Below are positions 1 through 11,902 of a stretch of 64,000 bases of DNA, piece after piece. This DNA comes from Puccinia triticina (Eukaryota; Basidiomycota; Pucciniomycetes; Pucciniales; Pucciniaceae): positions 8,246,001 to 8,310,000 of the forward strand of contig NC_070561.1 in assembly GCF_026914185.1 (NCBI RefSeq), in the 5' to 3' direction. A program made the position numbers and the translations under genes. Position 1 is the stretch's first letter; every line of letters starts with the position of its first letter. Below the pieces are notes generated by a model. The model did not search any database and was not told where the DNA came from. It saw only the letters and a program-made list of their open reading frames with translations.

Positions 1-1025
1 CGTCCCGCAGTCAACCATGCACTTGGCCAGAAGGAAGCCTCCGCGTTCATTGAAACTAATACGGACAGCTCTATTGAACCTTTAACTGGCTGACAGCTTC
101 CTAATCATGAGGTATAGACTCTAGCCATATCCTGCTCTGGGAACAGCCATATTCTGTCGTTTTCATTGTTCCAAAGGCTACAAGAGATAGGTTATGTATG
201 GATTCCTTCGGTTTCCTCTTGAGCTCGATGACATAGCCCGGAGCCGCAAACACAGGTTGATGTGTGCTACACTGCTATTGAGAGTTTTTAGCAAGGACTC
301 CAGCCGTATAGGCACCATATCAGCCACAATACCTTCACGTTCACATTCATGCACATGACCCGTGTGAGATACCACATCTCTGATCTTTGCATTCTGCGCC
401 TTTTCACCATGATTTTGACCTCAGGCAAGACAGGCTTTTATTCCTAAAACCTGCTTCCAGTCTGGGCATCATCATGATTCGCCAGCGGCTACTGTTACAC
501 TGCCTATCGCGTGGTTTGGAGTTCCCGATGGCCATAATAACACGACTGCTCTTTTTGCTTACAGTATACAAGTTTCCTGAAGAACAGATCACACGTGATC
601 CTCCCTATTTGTATATCTTCATGGCCACCACATCTTTGAATTCGTCGCTTGCTTGAGGTACTTTCTGGTACTTTTATTTGAAGCTTAATACAAACTGCGG
701 CCATCTGAATTTCTGGTGCAGTAGCGCTGAATCTCAATCTGTCAACACTTTCCAAAGACTCGAGCAGTTCATACCGGCCGTCCCCTAGAAATCGTTTAAA
801 GCGACGGGTAGGAAGAAATTTATCCATCTTCCGGTCGAACGACTTACGGGCTCTCCACAACTTAAAAATTGGCCCATTTTCCCTAAACTTCTGCTTCCTT
901 CCCGCGCCCTCTAAACTAACTCTCCAAAGAGGATAGGTCAATACGGACTCCCATTGCCCAATCCTAAAGTCTTTACAACCCTGCCCTCTTACCTCTGCTT
1001 CGACCTGTCGAGCTCCCACTGACAT
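1..1025 (-). CDS. Putative spliced gene of unknown function, partial (3' part outside window)
   Basis: I do not recognise this product. The minus-strand ATG at 1023-1025 opens a 173-codon frame, basic and Arg/Lys-rich at first (for example GPIFKLWRARKSFDRKMDKF). Further coding-like minus-strand patches in other frames follow: about 178-419 (contains HTGHVHECEREGIVADM and a Ser/Arg stretch), about 108-174 (contains LWNNENDRIWLFPEQDM) and about 1-75 (contains ISFNERGGFLLAKCM, preceded by an AATAG acceptor). This suggests a multi-exon gene continuing beyond the window. Exon junctions are not resolved: GTAAGC and GTACCT donors are present but none was proved by frame continuity. It is divergent from the gene at 1291, with 265 bp between the two ATGs. 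It could also be decayed. The existence of a gene is moderately supported; the exact structure is not. Confidence 0.45.
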
Positions 1026-1290
1026 GGTACATTTTGGGACGCGTCCTTTGTAGGAAACTTATATTCACTCGTTTCAAGATTTGTTTGCCGTTTGTTTCGG
1101 CGCCCACAACCCTTCCACCATCACTTCTGCTTTCCTAATCAACCGAAAAACATCCCGTCACCATCCAGGAGAAGTTAGTAGAATATTTTCTGTTCACTGA
1201 CCTTAAAACGCGTTCTAAGAACAGTATTTTTTCTATTACCTTTTGTGACTCAGAAACCTCTGACAGACCCTTCCGGAGATTTGTTTCAAG
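1026..1290. promoter_or_regulatory. Divergent intergenic region, probable shared promoter
   Basis: This 265-bp spacer lies between two divergent ATGs. It contains pyrimidine-rich stretches (TTTTTTCTATTACC near 1228) and no obvious TATA box. The plus-strand start sits in the context TTCAAGATGG, a good fungal initiation context. A promoter role is inferred from arrangement alone. Confidence 0.35.
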
Positions 1291-4200
1291 ATGGTCATCT
1301 CTCCAGCTTCGACTGTGGGGGACCTAAAACTTCATCACCACCGGGGCGCGTCTCGCTCCCCTCCGCCGACACTCTCCCTGTATCAGTCCAACCTTGAGGC
1401 TATGCGTCTTTCCGATTGTAGTTTGATCTCCCCTCCATCATTTCTACACAAGGGCGCGACATTGTCACCGCCCGTGCTATACGATTATCCTGCACAAGTA
1501 TCCGATTTCTCAGAGAAATATCGCCGACCAGGATCGCCCGACGGCATTCCTCAGGCTTGGACTAACCCTGCCAGTCCCAGCTCTCCGTTCTCCACCTCTC
1601 ACTCAACTATCCTCGTTCCCAGTGCAGGAGCGACTGGCGACTCCGGGTCCGTTGCGTTGCCCTCGGCATCGAATCCCTCCATCAACTTCGAATATTCCAC
1701 TCCAGCCTCTGCTTTCTCATTCCATTCGTCCGACTTCTTTTCTAGTGATATTTCCGCAATTCACCAACGTCATCCCGCCTCCGACCACCTGGCTTCCTGT
1801 CCTCCTGTCACCCCTTCCCTAGAGTGTCATTTACTACCATCTAGTTCCTCTCACAATTCCTCCAATCCGTGGAGGAATCACAATCTTTCCATCCACGCAC
1901 TCTCATCAGCGCACATGAGTTCATCAAACTGCTCCCTTACTCATTCCGATCCACTACCCAGTGGTAGTAGCAGCCGAAGTTGGACACCTGATCAGTCTGA
2001 GAATCCCAATCCACCCATAGGACAGGCAGAGCACGCGACCACTTCACGCCGATTTGCCCACATCGGCTCGCCAGCAAGCTTCGAGCAGTTGCCTAACCCA
2101 TATTTCAACCATCACGGCCAACCTTCGCCACCTCACTCCCGCCCCCAACGTCCTGATGGAGCCCTGAGAGGATTAGCAACCAGTCAGCGGCTCGCCATCC
2201 ACTCATCTGATACTGGCAGCGACGGTCAGTATTCCCTTTTATCGCAGCAGTATCAATTTTTTATGAAGATTCGGAGACACTCATACCCAGTTCCACTTTT
2301 TCTGCTCATCCAATCAAATTCCGGGCCTGACCGAAATATCAAAAGAGCGCTGCTACCCTCTGACGCCTCTCAGCATGAACCCTCCAAGCCTTAGATTGAT
2401 GAGCACCTCTGCAAGCTTTGGGATCCCACCTGCTTGGTTCGAAGCCGAAGTTTTCTCTCCTCTAGATGGCGCCCCTCACTCTGATTACGAAGGAAACCGC
2501 AACCCTCACATGTTCCATCCCCCACGAAACGTCGCACTGTCTTGTGATTCCCGACATCCTTCTCAAGCTTTAGAGTCCAAATGTCAATCCCCAATCAATA
2601 GTCCAATCGACGCCGGCCAATCTACAATACATGCCAGGTTTATGGCTGGAAAACGTCACATTAAGTCGATTTCTGGTTCTTCTCGCCGGGTTTCTTTGGA
2701 GCCAATCCCCAAGTCGAACGAGACTCCAGTCAATGGATGCAACAAGAAGAAAAAACGCGAAGTCAGAGAGGTGGAGGCCTCGTGTGGTACCTGTGGCGAG
2801 CAGATGGCACGCCTGACTTTGAGGGGTAGCCCTGAAGAGTTATATGTTACCGATGGCTTTGATGTTATCCACACTTGTAAGGCTTGCCAAGAAGGTAGAC
2901 CAGGGGGTGCCCATGTGACCTTCAGAAATGATTTGATATCAGCGCCTTTTTCTGAGCGGGCTCTTATCAAAAGCGAACCATGCCAGGAAGAGGATTTGCG
3001 GCCCGAGTCGCTCCCTCAGGCTGCGGTGACAACATTCAGAAAGCGCAATCGACGTACCGACGATGTGACGGCACCCACCACTTGTGACTGCTGCGCCCGG
3101 CAACTAGGAATTGGTGGAATTGTACCCCGAAACGGACGATCGGCGATCCAATTCGTTGTCGAGGTGGTATGTGTTCACTGTGTAAACAACTTTAGAAGAT
3201 GCACAGATTGTGGCGGCGGAGGTGGATCGCGATTAGGGTGAACATTTTTTTTTTTCCAGTGAAACAAATTAGCTCCTTCTGACATACGAAACAAATCGTA
3301 CAGTGTCGGCAAATGGAGATGCAAAGAACTCTTCTCAGATGGTCGACGAACTTGCATCCTATCTCACCAAAGGCAAGGTGCCTCCACCGAAGTGATCACA
3401 AAGGTATGGAGAGTAAGCCAGCTCTCAGAGAAGCCAGAGTTGGATACTCTTGTCGGACAATTGCGGGAACTGGCCAAACATTCGTTGTACGCTGCTTTAG
3501 CAACTCCTGAAGTGCGCAATGTGTTCACCCTCCTTCCAAGTAGAAATGCGCTTCAGAAACTGACTGACTTCGAGGAAATAGATTTTAGAATCGGGCCTGG
3601 CGCGAGTCAGCACGTTTGAAGACATCAAAACAATGTGTAAGGAGAACTGTCTTTCTCGATAAGCTATCTTTCACTCACCTGTACCGATCTATTTCTAGAT
3701 GCGAATGGGTGGAAAGAAATTCAGCAACTTATCCGAGAAGATGTCGAGAAATCAACTGGAAGGAGAAGATACGTGGGTTTGAGATGGACAAAACCGCATC
3801 CACGCAAAGGCCCCAAGCGTGGCGCCCTCAACACACCCGATCGAGTTTCTCCAACAGTCAGGGAGGAAGAACTGGTGCTGGAGCCGGGCAAAGAGCTATC
3901 AGGATTCGTACTTTCTGAGTGAGTCCCTGTCCAATTTATCTCGAGTTCGATCACGTCGCTGATGTTGTAACTTTAGATGGGATATGCACAGGGGGACTTT
4001 TTTTGTCTCAGTAGCGATGCCATGGCAAAGTGGCGACGCGCTAGAATCGACTGCGGGACTAGCACACAAAAGCCTCGTCGAAGCGAAGACCGACAGGGAG
4101 CAGTTGATTGATGAGCACGTAAATCGAGGCATGGATCGCCGGGAAGCCAATCTTCGTTACCCTCCCATCCGCCACCTGTAAGCTACCAGACGATCGCACA

Positions 4201-4479
4201 ATTGGACTGAGCACTGTTGCTGATGACTTATTTATTCCACAACTGATGTCTTTCTTCGCCAGTTGGACGATCTTGTTTTTTCACCGGGAAACCCGACTGG
4301 TTCAGTTCCTTGAAAAAAGAAGAAAGTTCATGCCCTTGGAAGACTACTTATCGCAATACCCTGACGCACAAAGAGATATGTTCCCTCCCCAAAGAGATTG
4401 TTACGTACCGCGGGACGAACAAGGCTGGAGTATATGGGTCCGAAGGGAAAGTGGGAATCCTCCTAAAGCTCCTAAATGA
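1291..4479 (+). CDS. Six-exon gene, conserved-looking Cys-rich (zinc-binding) protein, about 920 aa
   Basis: Proposed exons are 1291-2249, 2374-3237, 3304-3605, 3699-3918, 3977-4177 and 4263-4479. They total 2763 nt and give one uninterrupted frame of 920 codons plus stop. Introns are 58-124 nt; intron 1 has a CTGAC branch site nine bases before its CAG. The first third is Ser/Pro-rich and probably disordered. A basic patch (NKKKKREVREVE) precedes a CGTC...CKAC pair and then a second cluster: CDCC, CVHC, CTDCGGGGG, WRCKELF, RRTCILSHQR. This spacing suggests zinc ribbons. Introns 3 (GTCAGC donor) and 1 (GTATCA donor) are the least certain junctions, but each restores the frame. The C-terminal part (EWDMHRGTFFVSVAMPW, then REANLRYPPIRHLWTILFFH) looks folded. 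Nuclear or DNA-associated function is a guess; I assign none. It has no in-frame stops, unlike the rest of the window. Confidence 0.8.
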
Positions 4480-4938
4480 CGTCTCGCCAGATCTTATCAC
4501 GCCGAACGCGCATCCCTGTCTCCAGGAAGATTTCTCAATCGCGCCTGTACACTCAGTCTTCAAATCCTTCTATCATATCTCTTCCATAGTGTCAAACCAT
4601 AGCGTATCCAAGTCTACCGGTTCTCTAAATTTCGTTATCGTCTTTTGCTTTGTCTTGTTTGGGTTGGCTTGCTTCCTTTGGGTTCATGATAATTTGTTAA
4701 CTCCCGTAATTGAGGATCTTAAGCGTTAATTTGAATATATTAACATTATAATAGTTTTGTAGTGACAATCATGCTCGTACCCATACACTGACAAGCTATT
4801 CTCAATGCAATCACAAATAAAGTGGCTGCCCTACCCTGTCGGCCTACCGGTTCTAGTTACCCATAGATCAATTCTGAATGATTTCCACCCATAGCACCAG
4901 GAAAAATAAACTGTCACTAGACTGCAGGGACATCAGCC
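4480..4938. other. 3' flank of the Cys-rich gene
   Basis: AT-rich sequence without a convincing gene. A 139-codon open frame (4310-4729) overlaps the last exon out of frame and ends in a hydrophobic stretch (VIVFCFVLFGLACFLWV). It is more likely 3' UTR than a protein. AATAAA occurs near 4815 and could serve as a polyadenylation signal. Confidence 0.4.
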
Positions 4939-5302
4939 TAAGAGCATCCGCATCGGTTGCGGATCAAGGGAGGATTAGCGTAACTACACCACAGGTGAAG
5001 TTTTAAAGTTTGAATCCAGTAAAAATACTGGAGGGCAAGAAAAACCGAAAAGTGATCGGAATGCTTCCGGTGTGGTCGAAGGACCAGAATCATTCCGATC
5101 GCAATTCGGGTTAAACCCAAACCTGAAAAGATGGGTCCGCGCCGGAATGAAGTCGGAATTCATTCGACTTCATTCCAGGAAACAGACCGGAATCTCATTC
5201 CGGTTTCTTTCCTGGATTTTCCCCGGAATAGTTTTGTATACGACCGGGCAAGCCCCACAAATGCAGCCTTATATCCACTAAACACACATCTGACTGCATG
5301 GT

Positions 5303-5377
5303 GTGTCTAGCATAGTGGTCAAGCAGCTCCTGTGGGGTGGATCAGCCAGATGGTGCTGGTTCGATCCCCCCTTTTGT
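5303..5377 (+). other. tRNA-like / SINE-like segment (A box and B box, TTTT)
   Basis: TAGCATAGTGG fits an A box and GGTTCGATCC fits a B box, followed by CCCCCTTTT, a possible pol III stop. The T stem is mispaired (GCTGG against CCCCC), so it is not a working tRNA gene. The same B-box block (TGCTGGTTCRATCCCCCC) recurs near 37812. A SINE head or decayed tRNA pseudogene is the best reading. Confidence 0.35.
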
Positions 5378-5583
5378 TTGACCAGTTGCCCACTCGCATT
5401 TTCGTGCCTTCAGCAGCCCGCGCCAACCCGTCACCATTCCGAATAGCCATCGAAAGCAATTCGGAATGGGGTTGGCAATCCGAAATAAATTTGGAATCCC
5501 ATCCAGTAAACCGCTGGATTTCTTTCTGGAGAATCACCGACCGTCAATGGACGGTCCGCCCTTGCAGGCGGGCCAACCAAAAG

Positions 5584-5902
5584 TATAAGGATGTGAACCT
5601 GACGATAAGGAACACGTCGCGTCAGCACAGGCGCGGCACGGGTATTGGTCTCCAAACTCGGTAGATTGCTACTCACCTGACGATAAGGAACACGTCGCGT
5701 CAGCACAGGCGCGGCACGGGTATCGGTCTCCAAACTCGGTAAAGAGAGAGAGAGGAGCCGGTACCCGGCTCTGCCGAGAGTAGACTATATACAAGTGTAA
5801 CGCCGCAGTAACTAGGTCTAATGAAGTGAGAGATAAAGTTACGCGCGCATACAACTATGTACTAAGTTAGGTTTGCACTCTTGGATACCGTACACTCCAA
5901 CA
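5584..5902 (-). repeat. copia-1 3' LTR
   Basis: Direct repeat of 10334-10652. In element orientation it starts TGTTGGAGTGTACGG and ends CACATCCTTATA. Each LTR contains a tandem duplication of a 78-bp unit (units start at about 5597 and 5675). The end CACATCCTTATA is shared by both copies, so the LTR appears to end TA rather than the usual CA, unless the last eight bases match for another reason. Confidence 0.85.
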
Positions 5903-5924
5903 CCCCCCCCCAAGAATGCAAACT

Positions 5925-8900
5925 TCACCGTCGTAGGCCCAATTTGCTGATTGCGTCCTCCATTTTGTTGGGGCCGAGCTTTTTGGTGAAGATGTCCGCC
6001 TGCTGGTCGTTGGTGTTTGTCCACGCGATCTTGATATTGTTCTCCCGGACAAAATCATTAATGAAGTAGAAAGCGCGAATGAGGTACCGTGTTTTCTTTT
6101 TCAACACGTTGTCGCCTGCTATGAGGATAGCCGTTTGATTGTTGCAATAGATATTCATGGGGATGGTGTATTGAATGTCTTCAAGAAGTATAGCGATACC
6201 GGCGAGTTGCTGAGCACCTTCTGAGAGAGCAATATACTCGGCGGCACAAGTTGAGAGAGCCACAACCTTTTGACGCTTTGCACCCCACGCAATCAAATTT
6301 CCCAGATATTTGATGACGAAACCGGAAGTAGACCACTCATGTTCTCCGCCCCAGTTGGCGTCTGACCACAAGTCTAGTGTTTCTCCACAGCTCCTGAATA
6401 CCAACTTCGTGGACACAGATCGCTTTAGATATCCAATCAAGTAATCCAGAGCTTCCCAGTGTTTACCGGATGGATTATTGCTGTACCGTGCAAGTAAGTT
6501 CACGCCGTAAGACAAGTCAGGTCGTGTCCCACACGCTAGATACATCAGCGAGCCAATTATTGAGCGATACTCCATTGGTGAAACTGGCTCAAAAGCGTTG
6601 ATTTCCAATGCATCGTCCGGCAAAGTGCTCCTGCGCGGATAAGCCGGTCTTTGGTAGTCCTTGAGTATTTGTTCAGCCAACCCAACCTGATCCATGATCA
6701 CCTTGCCATCCCGGTCCACAATGTTCAATCCAACGAGCCGTTTCACCCCATTCGTCCACTTGATGTTCATCTCCTTCTGCATGCCGGTCCGTAAGTCGTC
6801 CAAAAGAGTCCTGTTCAATGCCACCGCCAGTCCGTCGTCCACGTGTAACCAGATAATCACAAAATCTGCTCCACGCCTGTACATGTACAGGGATTGCTCC
6901 AACTCCGACGCAACAAATCCCAGCTCTTCCATCTTCCCTTTGAAAAACTTCCACCAACATCGCGCCGCCTGCTTTGTACCGTACATCGCCTTTTTAAGTC
7001 TCATGATCTTGCCTTTCAACTCCGGCCGGATCTTGATGGGTGGCTGGACGTATACCTCTTCATCAATTGGACTGTAGAGGTATGCGGAACTGACTTCGAA
7101 AGTCGCCATAGGAAAGCTGAACTTGTTTGCCAGTGAAATTAATACGCGGAGCATATTCAAGGAGGCAGTTGGAGCGTACATCTCGTTGCAGTCTACGCCC
7201 ATTTTCTGGTTGAATCCCTTGGCAACGTATTGCGCACGGAATATTTCACGGCCGCCCTCGGTCTCTGGGGGCTTAATGGTGAACACCCAACAACATCCGA
7301 GAGCTTTCGCGCCAGGAAACGGATCTACGGCCTCCCAGACTTCTAGTGAGTCGAATTTGCTAGCCTTGTATTCCGCAGCTCCTCGCCATTCAACAGCTTT
7401 CGGGCTCTTCAGCGCAGTCTTGATTGTCGAAGGAATGCGCCTATCCGTTGTGAGTACCAGTTCAGAGATTGCCTTCTTTTCTTGATCGTGTATTACGTCC
7501 GTCGGCTCCTCACCAAGCTTCAGAGCAATTTGATTTAGGATTGCATTCAAATCAGTGTCTTTTGGTTGTTCAACTATTGGTGCATTGACAATCTATTTTT
7601 TCTTGAAAGGTAGGTTGACAAATTCAGGAAACATAACTGCCGTCGAGTGAATGATTTTGTTCTTCGACGGCGACCAGAATAGCCACCCACCTCCCGCGGG
7701 GGGAAAACCAATTAGCTGAGCATCTTGAGCACGTTCGTCCAGCTTATCTCAATTTTCTTTGGGAACAAGAACAATTGCCATCGCGCCAAACGGGTACAGC
7801 TTGCTTGGGTCGACCTCTATACCGTGGAGTTGAGTTAACGGCGAATCTTCAATCTTACTGTTTGGGATCCTATTGTGAATATAGGATGCTGCTTGGTACG
7901 CAAAACTCCAGAACGGTTTTGGCAGTCCACTCTTGTGTAGCATTGTACGGGCCATATCTCCCAGTGTTCAATTGACTCGCTCCGCTTCACCGTTTTGTTC
8001 AGGGCTGTACGGTGTCACCGGAGCGTAGTTGATACCTGTCGGTTTAAGCAGCTTCTTCAGAGTACCGGTATATTCGGGAGCGTTGTCAGTCCGGATGTGT
8101 TTCGGGTACCTCCCAATAGTCGTCTTGATATTGCTGATCCATTCCATGATTTGCGCGGGAACCTGATCTCTGCTAGTCAGAATTGCCGTCCAGATGTAGG
8201 TAGTCGCATATTCTCTCATTGTCAGGAGATATTGTCTCCCTGAGAGATTGTACAGGAATGGTCCAGCAACGTCTGATACCAGCAAGTCCAGGGGCTTGTC
8301 TCAGGGAATGAGAGAATTTGAACCAGGTGATTTCCTGTCGAGGGCTTTTGATTTTGCACATTGATTGCAAAAAAAAGATTTCCAGGCTTTCTTCTCTAGT
8401 TCCTCCGGGAAGTGCAGCCTCAAATATTTCCTCACAATGTCCTTAGAGACGTGGCCCAAACGCCGATGCCATAGATAGGGATCAAAAGAAGGTGTAGAAG
8501 TAATCTTATTTATTTCAAAAACTTCACTACACATGGCAATATACCAACAAAAGTTGCGGAATTTAGTGAGGAAGGGAATGTTTGAGGGGCTGATGAGGGT
8601 GGCTGTTCGACCTGAGAAAGCTAGACGCCGTCCCGAATCTGCCAGGCGGCCCACCGAAAGAATCAAGCCATCGACTCCTGGGCAGTGATATACATCGTCG
8701 ATTTCAATTGGACCCCTCGGCGTATTGATCCTCACACGTCCCTTGAATCTAACGACGACAGTACAGTTAGCCACCGCTAGCAAGATCGTTCTAGGTGTCG
8801 CTAGCTGTTCTCTGGTGATAAAAATGTGAATGTTGCCACTCACATGGGTCAAAGCGCCAGAATCCAGGAGAACCTTGCCGTCATTGACCTCGGGAACATC

Positions 8901-10268
8901 GAGTTGGCGTAAGCGGTTTCAAGGGTAAGCAGGGCGATTTGGGGGAATGTAGTTGGAATGCGGTTGGTCATGGTCAACCGGAGGCATTCCAATATGCTTC
9001 TGGTCGACATCGTCCCAGAAGGCAAGACAGTTGTTGTACCAGTGGCCTACCTGGAGGCATTAATGGCAGGTGTTGCCATATCGTGCTTTGAGGTGTTCAC
9101 TCGGGGCTTGTCCTCGAAACCTTGCTGCTTTCTCGGCGGACAGATTTTGCGGGCAATGCTCTTGTTGAGGGCGCTGGTGGTTTTGTTGAGGAGGGATCCG
9201 CTTGTGAGGTGGGGCATACCTCGGCTGGGGAGATCTCATAGCATGGACTGCATCGATGTCCATCGGTACGTAACCATTGTTTGCCAACGGAGGAGCAACC
9301 TTATTCTTGTTCTTGCTCGATGCCGCCTGGATAACAGTCGTGACATTGCTAAAGGAGGGCTTCTCGATGGCTTCCAGATTTTGATCCACTGTGAACTCAA
9401 AGGTTTGGACGTCGACACCGACCGGAGCAATAAAAGTTGCTTGCAGTAAGAGGCGGCCAAGCTCGTCTGCCGTCACCTTGTGCTGAAGAAGCTCGGCCAT
9501 TACTCTACTCCATTTGGCTACGGAGATCTCGCTGCCGGGAGACTTGTCGGATGCTAAAGTCAGCATTTGTTCGGCGAGAGAGAGCTTGTGTCGTCGGTCA
9601 GATCTGCTGCACTTGGTTTTCAGCAACTTGAAGATCTCCCAGGGCTCTTCCGTATTGGTACCGTTGACGATTGCAAGAAGATCCGTTTTGATCGTCGCCC
9701 TGAACAACCTGGCAATGTTGTCCTGTTTGTCACCAAGTTGGTCAGTGAAATTGCGCCCCTTGGCGGTAAACTTGTTGACCCAAAAGACATGTCGAAGAGT
9801 CCTGTTGACTTCTTTTTCCCAGATCTGGAAAAAAACGCTGTCGTAGTCCAATTTTGAGGACTGGGGATTGGTGGCTTCGTGTGTGCCGAGAGGATCTTTG
9901 CAGAAAGCTCGGATGACAATCTCCGCACGTGAGATGGATGCCGAAGAGGAAGTACCTGAAGCAGGGATTTGTAGCTTGAGGCAGTCGATTTCTTGTTGAA
10001 GGGAAGAAAATTCTTCAGCTGTAGGATTTGCCATTTCGACGTCTTGGATTGCGTTGAATGTCTGTTGTCGTTGTGCTGATTGGTTTTCAAAGATTTTATT
10101 GATTTCTTGTTGGTGTAGTAAGCGCTGTTTTTCTATATCTTGCAATCTCTTTTCTCTTTCTTTTCTTTCTTCTTCTTCTAGTTTTTCTCTTTTCTCTTTT
10201 GCTTCTCTTTGATGCTTTTCGAGATTTGCTTGATGATCGAATTGCTTGCTAATTCCGGCACCGGACAT
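5925..10268 (-). pseudogene. copia-1 gag-pol polyprotein, six in-frame stops, no frameshift
   Basis: From the ATG at 10266-10268 the frame runs about 1448 codons. Gag (10268-9063) begins with a coiled-coil-like Glu/Lys/Arg region and ends in the zinc knuckle, where CH-stop-CLQVGHWYNNC shows TAA (9060-9062) inside the CCHC motif. The protease core is LLDSGALTHVSG. The integrase has WHRRLGHVSKD, CNQCAKSK, DVAGP, RTDNAPEY and PEQNGEAERVN, so the three acidic residues are present. RT has VAKGFNQKMG and WLHVDDGLAV; RNase H includes LWSDANWGG. Other stops are TGA at 8919, 8301, 7968 and 7749 and TAG at 7593 (low coordinates). The four TGA codons sit where Arg would be expected (for example RVN-stop-TL) and fit CGA to TGA. 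The element cannot make a full polyprotein. Confidence 0.9.
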
Positions 10269-10333
10269 CCACCCGAGTCGTTTTCAACGTTAAGGATTAT
10301 CGAGTACCCGCCGCTTAGAGCCGGCTTTTAACC

Positions 10334-10652
10334 TATAAGGATGTGAACCTGACGATAAGGAACACGTCGCGTCAGCACAGGCGCGGCACAGGTATCGGTC
10401 TCCAAACTCGGTAGATTGCTACTCACCTGACAATAAGGAACACGTCGCGTCAGCACAGGCGCGGCACGGGTATCGGTCTCCAAACTCGGTAAAGAGAGAG
10501 AGAGGAGCCGGTACCCGGCTCTGCCAAGAGTAGACTATATAAAAGTGTAACGCCGCAGTAACTAGGTCTAATGAAGTGAGAGATAAAGTTACGCGCGCAT
10601 ACAACTATGTACTAAGTTAGGTTTGCACTCTTGGATACCGTACACTCCAACA
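10334..10652 (-). repeat. copia-1 5' LTR
   Basis: Partner of 5584-5902 with equal length and only a few differences by eye. It drives the minus-strand gag-pol. It has the same internal 78-bp tandem duplication, an AG repeat (AGAGAGAGAG) and, in element orientation, a short A/T block that may hold the promoter. Confidence 0.85.
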
Positions 10653-11459
10653 GAAAGCATTTCGGTGGGCGATCAAAATAATTTTGACGCGCTTCACCCA
10701 TAGTGTAATCCTCCTTGGCAACCGCATTGGGTCCGATTTAATCGGACTAAACTCCTCCCGGGAGTACGATTTGGAGTAAGCGGGAGTAAAGTTACTCCTT
10801 GCTAATCCTGGGAGTAAGCGCTGCATGCATATTCACATGCATGCAGACACTGCTCCCCACCCAAAAGTATGCACCAAACACAGCTTACATAAGCTGTAGG
10901 TGCATACCACGTACTTACACAGCTTTTTATCCCGCACCAATGTGGTTGCTGGCCGGGACTAGCGCTAATCCGGGAGTAAGCAGATCTGTTACTCCTTGAG
11001 TTACACCCGCACCGATGCGGATGCTCTAAGAGCATCCGCATCCGTTGCTAAGTTAGTCTGGACTAACTAGCTCGGATTACGGTTGAAGTAAGCTAATCCG
11101 AGTGGCCGACCGCATCGGTGTAGATTGGGAGGTCCAATGCTGTCGGAGATTATGTGATTAGGTGCCTGTATGGTATGTGTTTGGCACCTAAACACATAGT
11201 TCATGCCATTGAGCATGATGCATATTCATTTTGAGGTTAGTCCGAGGACTAGTGGGGCAAGATTTAAACCCCCTAGCTCTAAACTAGAGATGGCACTTGG
11301 GTACCCGTTTGCGGGTACCCGGCACCCGCCAGCTGGTACCCAGAACACCCGCTCAGCACCCGCCGGCGGGTGCCGGGTGCGGGTGCGGGTGTTCAGTTTT
11401 TGGGCAGGAAAAAAACGGGTACCCATCCGGGTACCCGCCCATCTTGGTGGGCCAGATGG

Positions 11460-11895
11460 ATCAGAGGGATCTCTCCACTTGAAGAGGTGGGAGGTGTACA
11501 TACCACCTCAAGCGGAGCAATCCCTCTGCCCAGAGGTGTGTACACCTCCTCAACCGGAGTGATCCCTCTGCCCAGAGGTGTGTACACCTCCTCAACCGGA
11601 GTGATCCCTCCGCCCAGAGGTGTGTACACCTCCTCAACCGGAGTGATCCCTCCGCCCAGAGGTGTGTACACCTCCTCAACCGGAGGGACTCCTCAACCAG
11701 AGGAGTCCCTCCGGTCAAGGAGGCACTATACCACCGGGACTCCAGGAGATATCCCCGGGTCAGCGATTATATTGATGACCGGGAGGATTCCCTCCCGGTC
11801 ATCAATATAATTGATGGCTGGGAGGACTTCCTCCCGGTCATCAATATAACCAATGGCTGGGAGGACTTCCTCCCGGTCGATGAACGGGAGGAAGT
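11460..11895. repeat. Palindromic satellite P1 (continues 12150-12430)
   Basis: Four to five copies of a roughly 42-bp unit (CCCAGAGGTGTGTACACCTC core, itself nearly a perfect palindrome) are followed by units alternating GACCGGGAGG and CCTCCCGGTC around ATCAATATAAT. Open frames here are by-products of the repeat and not genes. The array resumes at about 12150 on the far side of an inserted MITE. Confidence 0.75.
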
Positions 11896-11902
11896 CCTCC
11901 CA

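Larger units (their letters stand above)
5584..10652 (-). mobile_element. Ty1/copia retrotransposon copia-1, full length, inactive
   Basis: Two 319-bp LTRs bracket a minus-strand gag-pol region. Flanks AAAAG (5579-5583) and GAAAG (10653-10657) fit a 5-bp target duplication with one change. A run of nine G (minus strand) directly before the 3' LTR is the polypurine tract, which fixes the LTR start at TGTTGGAG. The order gag, zinc knuckle, protease, integrase, reverse transcriptase, RNase H is the copia order. The whole 4.34-kb coding region is in one frame but has six in-frame stops. Confidence 0.9.
4942..11026. mobile_element. TIR element e1 (TAA target duplication), split by copia-1
   Basis: The left end GAGCATCCGCATCGGTTGCG is preceded by TAA (4939-4941). 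The right end is the reverse complement (GAGCATCCGCATCGGTGCG) followed by TAA (11027-11029). Without the copia insertion (5584-10652 plus a 5-bp duplication) the element is about 1.0 kb, so it is a non-autonomous DNA transposon. The 3-bp TAA duplication suits the PIF/Harbinger group, but no transposase is present to confirm this. The left part carries several small inverted repeats of a CATTCCG motif (5055-5240). Confidence 0.6.

Noticed and set aside
5303..5377. Functional tRNA gene
   Set aside because: A and B boxes are present but the T stem does not pair and no acceptor stem could be formed.
11370..11810. Long frames with repeated THLWAEGSLRLRRC-type or VYTSSTGVIP-type peptides
   Set aside because: They are translations of the 42-bp palindromic unit on both strands, so not evidence of a repeat protein.
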